A stretch of DNA of 64,000 nt from Gracilimonas sp040904925 (GTDB lineage Bacteria > Bacteroidota > Rhodothermia > Balneolales > Balneolaceae). How positions within the stretch are numbered: the first letter of the stretch is position 1; each line of letters starts with the position of its first letter. The stretch is from positions 62,001 through 126,000 of the forward strand of contig JBBDSP010000025.1 of assembly GCA_040904925.1 (NCBI GenBank). Direction: 5' to 3'. The translations under genes were made by a program, and so were the position numbers. The notes under the pieces are model-generated. The model ran no database searches and was not told where the DNA came from. It saw nothing but the letters and a program-made list of their open reading frames with translations. Below are positions 17,851 to 26,344 of the stretch, one piece after another.

Positions 17851-18370
17851 TCAGAAAGACCTTCAATGAATCGTTACCTACTCCTTTTTCATATCCAACT
17901 CTTGACGTCAATACATTCGATTCCTCATCAAATAAGATATAGCTTGGGAAACCGGGTACTTTAAGGTAATTGAAAAAATGAGCTCCATCTGCGTAAATAA
18001 ATCCGGGATAGTCTCTTCGCTCCGGCAACGATTCTTCCGCATCTTTCACCATCGCCGCAATCACAACAAGGGAATCACTCGTATTCTGTAAAAGTTGTAT
18101 CTCATTCAGCATTGATAGTGACTTTTCTGACCAGCTTGCCCAGAATACAAGGATCGCCGGCTTTCCTTTGAGATCTGAAACCCGAACTGAATCCTGCTCC
18201 CCGATCACCCGCATTTTCATGGTGGTCAATGAATCGGATTCAGCTACATTCTCAACAAATCTCTGATGTTGTTTATTGGTGAAATTGAAAGACGAAAGCA
18301 CGATCACGATCATAGTTATGACCGCCACTGCTATCATAAACGGAACAAACTGCTTTTGTTCTAAACGCAT
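17843..18370 (-). CDS. TlpA-like thioredoxin-fold protein lacking the CxxC pair
   Basis: A 175-residue protein with an N-terminal membrane anchor (about residues 12-31) and a periplasmic thioredoxin/AhpC-TSA-like domain (about 50-175). The active-site region reads LVFWASWSEKSLSML where redox-active homologues have WCxxC, so both cysteines are serine or absent, and the domain contains no Cys at all. The cis-proline is present in VPGFPSYILF. It is therefore probably not a disulfide reductase; a scaffold or binding role is possible. Its 3' end overlaps the pabC start by 8 bp. Confidence 0.8.
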   Translation of the reverse strand: MRLEQKQFVPFMIAVAVITMIVIVLSSFNFTNKQHQRFVENVAESDSLTTMKMRVIGEQDSVRVSDLKGKPAILVFWASWSEKSLSMLNEIQLLQNTSDSLVVIAAMVKDAEESLPERRDYPGFIYADGAHFFNYLKVPGFPSYILFDEESNVLTSRVGYEKGVGNDSLKVFLNE

Positions 18371-18397
18371 ATTTTTTGACTAAAGATAGCTAAGATT

Positions 18398-20182
18398 CTA
18401 CTTCAATATCAGGGCTGAAACCGCATCTATTCTTAATTGTGAAGATACCAGCAATTCGCCGGTCATTAAATTTGTGAGGCTCTCTTCCTCGGTATAAGTT
18501 GTCAGATCAATAACTTTCTCTGCATCAGACCGGTTTAAAATTATCAATACCTGCTCGCCTTTGTACGTTCTTTCGAATACGACCCATTTCTCATCCGGAT
18601 TGTGTTCCAGGAATTCTGCTGTGCCAGATTTCAATGCCGGTTCCGTATTTCTTAAATACCCCAGTTTTTGATAGAATTCGAATAGATCCTCATTAAAATT
18701 ATTATCGTCTTCAGGCCGTTCCTCGCCAAAGGGATGATGTGTTTCAGGGTCATAGTCCAGATCTTCCCAGACCATTGGCTTTCTGTCATCGGGATCATCG
18801 GAGCCCCACATTCCGGACTCGGTTCCATAATAGATCATCGGAGCTCCCTTCCAGGTAAACTGAACCACAGCCACCAATTTTTGAATGCTTCTTTCTGATT
18901 CATTGGGCTTCCGAACGTTAAATCCATCTCTTGGGTGACTTTCCCCTTCATATTCGATTCCCGGATTTACGGTAAAAGAAGCCAAGCGAGCTGTATCATG
19001 GCTGTCCATCAGGTTTTGCAATACATGCCCAGCTCCTTCAGTATAATCTTGTTCAATATCTTCCAATCGGTTCACAAATTCTTCGGTATCAATCTTATCA
19101 TCGATCAGAAAATCCTTGGCAGCATAGGCAAACCGGTAGTTCATTACCGAGGTAAACTTATCCGCTGAAATAAATTCTTTGGCTTTATCCGTCCAGATCT
19201 CAGCAACGGTTACAGCTTCTGGATTAATTTCTCTGACCAATTCATGCCATTCTTTCCAGAATTCTTTTCCCACTTCCTCGGCTACATCCAGTCGCCAACC
19301 GTCGATTCCGTCAGAGGGATCTCCGTCTCCATTGGGGTCCATCCATCTCCTTGTTACCGCAAAAATATGTTCCCGAATTGGATTGATAAGTGTTCCTTCT
19401 TCTTCTCTGAAAACCGGTAATCCCTTAAAGCCCCACCATCCTTCATAATCAAATTCACTGGAATCCGGGGTGGCCGGATCATCAAATTCAGTAACGATAT
19501 ACCAATCTTTATAGGGCGAATCCTGCTGATTTTCTACCAGATCACGGAAAGCCCAAAATTCCGTTCCGGTATGATTCCAAACTCCGTCTATTACCACTTT
19601 CATATCACGGTCGTGTGCTTCTTCAATTAATTCCAGAAAAAGTGAATCTGCAGAAGTCCATTCCCAAGTTAAAGGATCTCCGGGATCTTCAGTTTCAAAT
19701 TGCTCAATATCCCCATCCGGGTCAGGACCAAAATTTCGGTCGATGTGATGGTAATAGGAAGCATCGTATTTGTGCATGGATTGTGCATCGAAAACGGGAT
19801 TAAAGTAGATCGCTCCAACCCCCAGATCTTTCAGGTAGTCCAGTTTATCGATCACTCCCTGTAAGTCTCCGCCGTACCTTCGCTCTCTTACCACGGCATA
19901 AAAATCATCCGAAGCATCCACTTCCCATTCATCTCGTTCATACCAATCTTGTGTCCACTCAGTTACCTGCCAGCCTTGAGGGCCACGCGCCCGCTCTTTG
20001 TTGGGTTGATTATTTGGATCTCCATCCCGAAACCGTTCCGGGAATATCTGATACCAAACGATACCTTCTGCCCATTCGGGGGAGTTATAGTTTTCCATCT
20101 GTACTGATGTATCCTTTTCTGAACAAGAAATGAATAGAAAACAGAGGCCAAAGAAAATTGAAACGATACTATATTTTTCCAT
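18398..20182 (-). CDS. GH13 alpha-amylase-family lipoprotein
   Basis: A 594-residue glycoside hydrolase family 13 enzyme. I start at the ATG at 20182: it gives a lipoprotein signal with lipobox LFISC (Cys20), and a longer upstream frame would run through the PIN gene. The four GH13 regions are present: KVVIDGVWNHTG, GWRLDVAEEV (nucleophile Asp), TVAEIWTD (acid/base Glu) and NLMDSHDT. The early segment GIVWYQIFPERFRDGDPNN resembles maltogenic/neopullulanase-type enzymes. It should act on maltodextrins at the periplasmic or outer-membrane face. It is the last gene of the glucan locus, separated from the transporter by a toxin-antitoxin pair. Confidence 0.92.
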   Translation of the reverse strand: MEKYSIVSIFFGLCFLFISCSEKDTSVQMENYNSPEWAEGIVWYQIFPERFRDGDPNNQPNKERARGPQGWQVTEWTQDWYERDEWEVDASDDFYAVVRERRYGGDLQGVIDKLDYLKDLGVGAIYFNPVFDAQSMHKYDASYYHHIDRNFGPDPDGDIEQFETEDPGDPLTWEWTSADSLFLELIEEAHDRDMKVVIDGVWNHTGTEFWAFRDLVENQQDSPYKDWYIVTEFDDPATPDSSEFDYEGWWGFKGLPVFREEEGTLINPIREHIFAVTRRWMDPNGDGDPSDGIDGWRLDVAEEVGKEFWKEWHELVREINPEAVTVAEIWTDKAKEFISADKFTSVMNYRFAYAAKDFLIDDKIDTEEFVNRLEDIEQDYTEGAGHVLQNLMDSHDTARLASFTVNPGIEYEGESHPRDGFNVRKPNESERSIQKLVAVVQFTWKGAPMIYYGTESGMWGSDDPDDRKPMVWEDLDYDPETHHPFGEERPEDDNNFNEDLFEFYQKLGYLRNTEPALKSGTAEFLEHNPDEKWVVFERTYKGEQVLIILNRSDAEKVIDLTTYTEEESLTNLMTGELLVSSQLRIDAVSALILK

Positions 20183-20183
20183 T

Positions 20184-20606
20184 TCAGAGATTATACGGAG
20201 ATATAAGATTGAGTGGATTACCTTTATTGTCTCGGTAAATATGAAAATCATAATCGAGGGTAAAAACCAAAGATTGAGCTGACTCATCCAGAACAGAAAG
20301 AAGGCTAAGATCCCCAATTGATGCTTCAATATTTTGGTATTTCAAAACTCCCTGATGAATGAAATCTATATTTTTTGGATATGATTCTTCGACCTTTATA
20401 AAACCTTCTTCAATGATTTTGAATAGTCCCGCTATGCCATTAGGAACTTTCTTCAAAATGTGAAAAGCTTCTGTAATAATAATTGTGGTAGTGACTAGAT
20501 CAACTTCAATCTCACTGATTTTTTCAGTTGCCCAATGATGATGTTCATCCCTTTTACTTAGAATCGCTACTATTGGCCCCGCGTCTATATAAACTGTCTT
20601 TGCCAA
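20184..20606 (-). CDS. VapC-like PIN-domain toxin
   Basis: A PIN-domain RNase-like protein of about 140 residues. The first acidic residue is in VYIDAGPIVAILSKRDEHHH, a Glu in TIIITEAFHIL, further Asp residues in SIGDLSLLSV and VFTLDYDFHIY complete the metal site. I favour the TTG start at 20606, which yields the normal short N-terminus (AKTVYIDAG); an in-frame ATG at 20651 would give 155 residues but overlaps the antitoxin far more. It overlaps the antitoxin gene end by about 53 bp, so the two are coupled. The stop lies 1 bp before the amylase start codon. Confidence 0.8.
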   Translation of the reverse strand: MAKTVYIDAGPIVAILSKRDEHHHWATEKISEIEVDLVTTTIIITEAFHILKKVPNGIAGLFKIIEEGFIKVEESYPKNIDFIHQGVLKYQNIEASIGDLSLLSVLDESAQSLVFTLDYDFHIYRDNKGNPLNLISPYNL

Positions 20607-20871
20607 AATCTTCCATATATTTAGGATTAGTAGATAAATCACTCGGGGCATCTTCGATAATGCCTACAAGATGTTGCATTCGATCCAACAATGAACCGGG
20701 CGTAGGTTCAACTTTATATTCCACCATTTCCTCGTTCACAAGGCTCATGATAACTTCTTTTTGAGATACCCCCTTCCGTTCAGCCAACATTTTGATCTTG
20801 GCTTTTTCTTCCGGAGTAAGCTTCATCCCAAACCAGACAATGTCTTTTTTATTTTTGTCTTTCTTACTCAT
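20554..20871 (-). CDS. VapB-like antitoxin, ribbon-helix-helix type
   Basis: A 105-residue protein starting MSKKDKNKKD at ATG 20871. A frame-open ATG at 20898 exists but would place the operator-like palindrome inside the gene. Residues about 12-50 (IVWFGMKLTPEEKAKIKMLA and GVSQKEVIMSLVNEEM) fit a ribbon-helix-helix/CopG-like DNA-binding unit. The C-terminal half is acidic and would bind the PIN toxin encoded next. Two GTTGCAAC palindromes upstream are the likely autoregulatory site. The pair interrupts the maltodextrin gene order. Confidence 0.75.
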   Translation of the reverse strand: MSKKDKNKKDIVWFGMKLTPEEKAKIKMLAERKGVSQKEVIMSLVNEEMVEYKVEPTPGSLLDRMQHLVGIIEDAPSDLSTNPKYMEDFGKDSLYRRGANSSDSK

Positions 20872-20891
20872 TGCTACCATTATTTTTAAAT

Positions 20892-20921
20892 GTTGCAACG
20901 AAATTAATTAATTGTTGCAAC
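20892..20921. promoter_or_regulatory. Twin GTTGCAAC palindromes, likely antitoxin operator
   Basis: GTTGCAAC occurs at 20892-20899 and again at 20914-20921, each a perfect 8-bp palindrome, with centres 22 bp apart (about two helical turns). The distance to the antitoxin ATG at 20871 fits a promoter position. Ribbon-helix-helix antitoxins commonly bind such paired short palindromes. Confidence 0.65.
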
Positions 20922-20949
20922 ATAATCCACTAAAAGTGTTATGGCAGCT

Positions 20950-22494
20950 TTAAGTTTGTTCTACATCTTCGTCCACATCATCTACAAAGTACATAGTAGC
21001 TGCAGCAATGAACATTACAATGCCTCCCAAGACAAGAGCATAAACGGCTTCGCCACCAAAATAAGTACGTGTGATAAACCCAAGTACGGTGGCTGCTAAA
21101 AGCTGTGGTAAAACAATAAAGAAGTTAAAGATCCCCATATAAAGCCCCATCTTTTGTGCCGGAATAGATCCCGCTAAAATGGCATATGGCATGGCAAGAA
21201 TAGAAGCCCAGGCAATGCCAACCCCTATCATGGAAACAATAAGAAGCATGGGATTTGAGATAAAATAAATGGAGATCAAACCAAAGCCTCCCAGTATAAG
21301 TGAAATAGCATGAACCCATTTCCGGCTTAAAAGCTTTGCCATCGGTGCCAATCCAAAAGCCACTAATGCTGCAACTCCGTTGTATACTCCAAACATTACA
21401 CCGACCCAGTCGGCCCCTTCATTATATAGTTCTGAAGTAGTTGCAGTAGTTCCGTAAATATGCGCTGTAACCCCCGAAGTGGTATAGATCCACATAGCAA
21501 AAAGGGCAAACCATGAAAAGAACTGAACCAAAGCCAGCTGTTTCATGGTCTTTGGCATATGAATAAAATCGTGCATAACAACAACCAGTCCCTGCTTAGT
21601 TTTACCTGCTTTTTGTAGCATCCCGGCTACAAACATAATCAGGCCAACCACAGCCAGACCACCGGTAGCTACATAAAGTTCTTTTTCCAAAGCAAAATTA
21701 TACGTCAGGTAGGTTGTCAAAACTCCAACAATCGCAAAGATGATCCCAAGGGTGACCTTTCTCTGTCCCTCTCCTGCTTCGATTGGGACTTCACGTAATA
21801 TATTCTCATCCTCGATCTCTTCTTTTTCAGCATCTTCGAAAGCTTTGAGCTGTTCAGGAGAATATTCCTTCGTTCTGTAAACCGTCCACGCTACAGCCCC
21901 TATAAATGCCAGTGCTCCTAAATAAAACGACCATTTTACCGATGGAGGGATCACTCCCTCAGCGGCAGTATTTGCTACTCCAAACCAGTTGGTCAATATC
22001 CATGGTAAGGCGGATGCCACAACAGCTCCGGTTCCAATAAAAAAGCTCTGCATAGCAAAGCCTTTGGTTCGTTGTTCGGAAGGAAGCATATCTCCTACAA
22101 ATGCACGAAACGGTTCCATGCAAACATTGATCGAGGCATCCATGATCCATAGCATTCCCGCTGCAACCCAGAGTACGGGTGAGTTTGGCATGATGATCAA
22201 CGCTACGGAAGCTGCAATAGCTCCAAACAAAAAGTATGGCCGTCTGCGCCCTAAACTTGTCCATGTACGATCACTGAAATATCCTATTATTGGCTGAACC
22301 ACCAGGCCTGTCAGTGGTGCTGCGATCCAGAGAATGGGAATATCATCTACACTTGCTCCAAGCGTTTCAAAGATCCGGCTTACGTTGGCGTTTTGCAGGG
22401 CAAAGCCAAATTGAATTCCCAAAAAGCCAAAGCTCATATTCCATATTTCCCAAAAGCTGAGGCGGGGTCGTTTGGTTAGTTTAGGTTCTGACAT
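20950..22494 (-). CDS. SLC45/GPH-type MFS sugar transporter
   Basis: A 514-residue inner-membrane transporter of the major facilitator superfamily with about 12 helices, of the SLC45/sucrose-maltose symporter type. It has the hallmark FSDRTWTSLGRRRPYFLFGA after helix 2 and the N-terminal FWEIWNMSFGFLGIQFG. A charged central loop (about residues 218-245) separates the halves. Placed directly after three GH13 genes and before a fourth, it most likely brings maltose or maltodextrins into the cytoplasm. No phosphorylase or glucokinase gene is in the window, so the cytoplasmic steps are encoded elsewhere. Confidence 0.9.
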   Translation of the reverse strand: MSEPKLTKRPRLSFWEIWNMSFGFLGIQFGFALQNANVSRIFETLGASVDDIPILWIAAPLTGLVVQPIIGYFSDRTWTSLGRRRPYFLFGAIAASVALIIMPNSPVLWVAAGMLWIMDASINVCMEPFRAFVGDMLPSEQRTKGFAMQSFFIGTGAVVASALPWILTNWFGVANTAAEGVIPPSVKWSFYLGALAFIGAVAWTVYRTKEYSPEQLKAFEDAEKEEIEDENILREVPIEAGEGQRKVTLGIIFAIVGVLTTYLTYNFALEKELYVATGGLAVVGLIMFVAGMLQKAGKTKQGLVVVMHDFIHMPKTMKQLALVQFFSWFALFAMWIYTTSGVTAHIYGTTATTSELYNEGADWVGVMFGVYNGVAALVAFGLAPMAKLLSRKWVHAISLILGGFGLISIYFISNPMLLIVSMIGVGIAWASILAMPYAILAGSIPAQKMGLYMGIFNFFIVLPQLLAATVLGFITRTYFGGEAVYALVLGGIVMFIAAATMYFVDDVDEDVEQT

Positions 22495-22536
22495 AAGCCG
22501 AATTCTTAAAGTGTTATTGAATGATCGTTCTTGAGT

Positions 22537-23913
22537 TTATTCGTTTGCGATAAGTAACCAGGAATTTGGAGCCACTTCGAAATAATCATTTTCGGTTGGT
22601 GGCACTTGCTCTGAATAAATTTCATAGTCTGAAGCATCTTCCGGAATTCCGTAATCTGTCAGTGGAACATTTATAAACTCATCACCAAAATTCAGATAGA
22701 CAAATACCCAGTCATCCCCTTTCTCGCGTTTGTAGGTGTAGGTATTTTCCGGTGAATTATAAATGGTCAGATCTCCGCCAAATTCACCATTCCAAATTGC
22801 TTCATTCTCCGCTTTCAAATTCAGAAGCATGGTATAAAATGGCTGATATTCATATTCCTTCCACTCTATTTCATCTTTTATAAAAAACTCGAGCTGCTTA
22901 TCAAGATTTGATTCCTGACCGTTGTAAATGAGTGGCATTCCATCTACCGTTGCAGACAGAACCACAAAATTCTCAAAATTATCGCCATACATACCGGGAT
23001 CGGTTCCTGTCCACGAATTTTCATCGTGATTGGTGGTGAAATACATTCGGTATGCATTTTCAGGGAAGTTGTTGTCTTCTGATTCCAGTAATTCTGTTAG
23101 TCTTGATAATTCTTCATTACCGGCTGCGATCTCACGAATTACATGTGCATAGGTCCAGGCATAGGTCATATCAAAAGCCTCTTCATGCATTTCCGGGCCT
23201 TCATCTTCCGCCAACATAAATACCGGTTTGATCTCATCCAGGCGCTCACGTGCTTCATTCCAGAAATCCATTGGTACCATTCCGGCAACATCAGCCCGAT
23301 AGCCATCTATATTGAATTCACGAACCCAATATTCCATAGCATCAAACATAGCTGCCCGCATATCCTGATTTTCGAAATCAAGCTGAATTACGTCGGTCCA
23401 GTCGGTTCCTCGCGGCGGCATAAATTCTCCATCTTCGGTAAGTTCATACCAATCCGGATTTTCCGTCCAGTCACTGTCCCAAGCAGTGTGATTGGCTACC
23501 CAGTCTATGATGATTTTCATATCTCTTTCATGTGCTTCATCAACCAAGGCCTGAAAATCTTCCTCTGTCCCAAAGTTTGGGTTGATGCCTTTGTAATCCT
23601 TTACAGAATAATAGCTGCCAAGTTCTCCTTTCCTGTTTTCTTCCCCAATTGGATGAATAGGCATCAGCCACAGGATCTTCACTCCCATTGCTTCAAGTCG
23701 TGGCAAGTCTTCACGGAAAGCATTAAAGGTTCCTTCCTCAGAATACTGCCGGATATTAACTTCATATATATTTGCGTTCTTACTCCACTCAGGATGTTCC
23801 ACATTTCCAACCGGGACAGCATCATCCACTTCAGGGGCTGCACATGATGACAACACGAGTGCTGAAATTGTAAATAGGGCTAAAAATAACTTTGATAATT
23901 TATACATGGTCAT
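22537..23913 (-). CDS. GH13 alpha-amylase lipoprotein
   Basis: A 458-residue GH13 enzyme with a lipoprotein signal (lipobox LSSC, Cys24). The GH13 regions are KIIIDWVANHTAWDS, GYRADVAGM (nucleophile), MLAEDEGPE (acid/base) and FTTNHDENSW. It is short, with a compact C-terminal beta domain ending PNSWLLIANE. It probably hydrolyses maltooligosaccharides in the periplasm or on the outer membrane. Its ATG follows the stop of the upstream 789-residue amylase by one base, so translation is coupled. Confidence 0.93.
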   Translation of the reverse strand: MTMYKLSKLFLALFTISALVLSSCAAPEVDDAVPVGNVEHPEWSKNANIYEVNIRQYSEEGTFNAFREDLPRLEAMGVKILWLMPIHPIGEENRKGELGSYYSVKDYKGINPNFGTEEDFQALVDEAHERDMKIIIDWVANHTAWDSDWTENPDWYELTEDGEFMPPRGTDWTDVIQLDFENQDMRAAMFDAMEYWVREFNIDGYRADVAGMVPMDFWNEARERLDEIKPVFMLAEDEGPEMHEEAFDMTYAWTYAHVIREIAAGNEELSRLTELLESEDNNFPENAYRMYFTTNHDENSWTGTDPGMYGDNFENFVVLSATVDGMPLIYNGQESNLDKQLEFFIKDEIEWKEYEYQPFYTMLLNLKAENEAIWNGEFGGDLTIYNSPENTYTYKREKGDDWVFVYLNFGDEFINVPLTDYGIPEDASDYEIYSEQVPPTENDYFEVAPNSWLLIANE

Positions 23914-23914
23914 T

Positions 23915-26284
23915 CTATAAGGTTAGAATTTCAAATTGGTTTGATGGAAGCGTTACGTATAAACGGCCTTCTTCTACTTTAAAAGTATTTCCGAAATGTG
24001 CCTTCAAATCAGAATAATCAAATTCATCCCTGAGCTCAAGTTCGATCTCCCGGGTCTCATCTGCTTTGTTAAAAACGGCGACCACCTGGTCTTCAAAATA
24101 GGCACGTGAATAGGAAAGTGTGTGTTCATCTGCAGCATGCCACTTGAAATCACCATAAGTAAGGGCTATTTCAGAATTCCTGAGTTCGGTAAGCTTTTTA
24201 TAAATGCTTCTGTTATTCAGTTCGAGGGAGCTTAGTTCTTCTTCCTCAAATTCCATCCAGCGACGGTTATCGGGGTCGTTGGCCCCAGGCTGACCGTATT
24301 CATCCCCCATGTAGGTTACCGGAATTCCGGGAATGGTTTGATTGAAAGCATGAAACATACTCAGTCGCTCGTACCCAAAGGTTCGTGGATCTTCAATTTC
24401 ACGGGTCCACCCGGCCAATTTACCGTCTTCATCCCAGCTGACTTCCCCGCTGGTAAGTGTAATAAATCGGGTTTTGTCATGATTCCCGGAAATATATCCC
24501 ATCAGGTTGTGATAACCGTAATAATTAAAACTTTCCTGAAGCTGGGTCTGGAGATTCTCAAAGGAATTACCCTGACCAAAAGTATTTAACCCGGCATCAT
24601 AGATATTGAAATCAAACTGACTGTGCAGCATTCCTGAATTTATGTAGCTGGCAATCAGCTCACGGCTGCCATAAGTCTCTCCGATCTGGAATACTTCCTT
24701 TCCGTTTTGAATGGTCACCGAGTCTTTGATCTTGCGGGTCAGTGTTCTCCAAAATTCAAGCTGAATGTGCTTGGTTGCATCATGGCGGAAACCATCCAGA
24801 TCATATTCCTTCACCCAAAATAAGGCTGAATCTGTCATAGTCTCGATCACTTCCTCCCTGGAAAAATCGAGCGTGGGCATAAAAGTGTCAAACCAGGTGG
24901 TAAGACGCTGTTCATCCCAAAGTTCGGTATTCATGCGTCCGTCAGGAAGATAAAGGTCTGTCGCCCAATCAGGATTTCTTTGATATACAGGATGTTCTTC
25001 GTGCACGTGATTAGCTACATAATCCAGGATCACACTCATACCATTTTTGTGAGCTACATCGAGGAGTTCACGGAATTCATCTTCAGTCCCGAAGCGGTAA
25101 TCTAACTTTGATGAGGAAATCGGCCAGTAGCCATGATAACCTGAGAATTTTGTAACGGGACCACCCTGATCCCAAAGTCCATATGCCCCTTCAGGATTCT
25201 GTGTAATGGGCGACAGCCACAATGTATTCACTCCAATTTCATCAAAATATCCGTCCTGAATCTTCTGTATGATACCGGCAAAATCACCGCCATAATAATT
25301 GGCTTTAGGGTGAATATCAGGATCGTCCACTTTCTTGGTATTGGCAGGATCTCCATCCTTGAAGCGATCGATAAGCACGAAGTACATATTCCAGTTGTGC
25401 CAGTCTTTTCGGGTTAGACTCTCTGTATCATCTATTACAAACCCATTGGAAAGCGGGATGAGTACATCGTTTGACAGTTGTCCATCTTCGCTGAATGTCC
25501 AGGCGCGGATATGAGATCGCTCCTTGCTTTGGGCATTAGCAGGAATTTCAAAACTTAAAATGTTATCCTGAGATCTTGTTTCAAGCTGATGGTTTTCCCA
25601 GAATACAATGGTGTTTTCAGCAGACCCTGATCTCAGATAAACCGACGGGCCGGCATGATCATAGGTTTCAAGAGAAGGACGCTCTCCTTCTGTATCACCA
25701 ACCGTCAAAATAGAATTAGTGCCTCCCATCCCGTTCGATACGGTATTAGGATTATCCGGATCGGGCATCTCCTCTCCATCGATCACAAACACGTATTGAT
25801 AAACACCTTTGTTCACCAGCATCATGGTTTCCCAAACATCGCCATTCTTTTCAAAGACCGCTTCATTGGGATTCCAGTTATTCATCTCTCCTTTTAACTT
25901 CACCGAAGAATGATCCCTGCCGTTGGGATCAAAAGTAATGGTTACTTCTTCTTTATTGGATTGCTTGAGCAATATATTATAAGCATAACCATCTGCCCAA
26001 AATTCCAATACATCCAGTGGTTTTGAAAGGGAGCCGGTAAGTGTCACTTCTTCTTTACTTGAAGAAAGATCAGCTTCAAGGCCAGCCGGGGCAACAACAG
26101 AATCGATGAGTGAGTGAGACTTAAAGTAATCTGCTGTTATAATTTCAGTCTGACCATAATCAAGCGTGATCGGCGAAGCCAGTCCAATGACCTCAGACTC
26201 TTGGGGAGCCTCAATAGGAGAAGCGCATCCGACAAGAATAAATGCAAGTGCTACCGTTATAAGTCTGAGTGTATTTCTTATCAC
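23915..26284 (-). CDS. GH13 neopullulanase/cyclomaltodextrinase-like lipoprotein with N-terminal glucan-binding domain
   Basis: A 789-residue SusA-like enzyme. It has a lipobox VGC at Cys20. An N-terminal beta region and a CBM48/CBM20-like module follow (about residues 125-190, with KLKGEMNNWNPNEAVF and VNKGVYQYVFVIDG). The GH13 barrel carries SVILDYVANHVHEEHP, GFRHDATKHI (nucleophile), QIGETYGS (acid/base) and YISGNHDKTRF. The C-terminal beta domain ends LPSNQFEILTL. It should debranch or cleave maltodextrins and cyclodextrins in the periplasm. The gene is 60 bp downstream of the T9SS amylase and couples to the next amylase. Confidence 0.92.
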   Translation of the reverse strand: MIRNTLRLITVALAFILVGCASPIEAPQESEVIGLASPITLDYGQTEIITADYFKSHSLIDSVVAPAGLEADLSSSKEEVTLTGSLSKPLDVLEFWADGYAYNILLKQSNKEEVTITFDPNGRDHSSVKLKGEMNNWNPNEAVFEKNGDVWETMMLVNKGVYQYVFVIDGEEMPDPDNPNTVSNGMGGTNSILTVGDTEGERPSLETYDHAGPSVYLRSGSAENTIVFWENHQLETRSQDNILSFEIPANAQSKERSHIRAWTFSEDGQLSNDVLIPLSNGFVIDDTESLTRKDWHNWNMYFVLIDRFKDGDPANTKKVDDPDIHPKANYYGGDFAGIIQKIQDGYFDEIGVNTLWLSPITQNPEGAYGLWDQGGPVTKFSGYHGYWPISSSKLDYRFGTEDEFRELLDVAHKNGMSVILDYVANHVHEEHPVYQRNPDWATDLYLPDGRMNTELWDEQRLTTWFDTFMPTLDFSREEVIETMTDSALFWVKEYDLDGFRHDATKHIQLEFWRTLTRKIKDSVTIQNGKEVFQIGETYGSRELIASYINSGMLHSQFDFNIYDAGLNTFGQGNSFENLQTQLQESFNYYGYHNLMGYISGNHDKTRFITLTSGEVSWDEDGKLAGWTREIEDPRTFGYERLSMFHAFNQTIPGIPVTYMGDEYGQPGANDPDNRRWMEFEEEELSSLELNNRSIYKKLTELRNSEIALTYGDFKWHAADEHTLSYSRAYFEDQVVAVFNKADETREIELELRDEFDYSDLKAHFGNTFKVEEGRLYVTLPSNQFEILTL

Positions 26285-26344
26285 GTTTCTAATGTTAAAT
26301 TTTTGAATTTTAAATGTTAAATGAACGGTCTTTCATTTAAAAAT

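Noticed and set aside
20183..20329. 49-residue N-terminal extension of the GH13 gene
   Set aside because: It runs through the PIN toxin gene on the same strand; the ATG at 20182 gives a proper lipoprotein signal.
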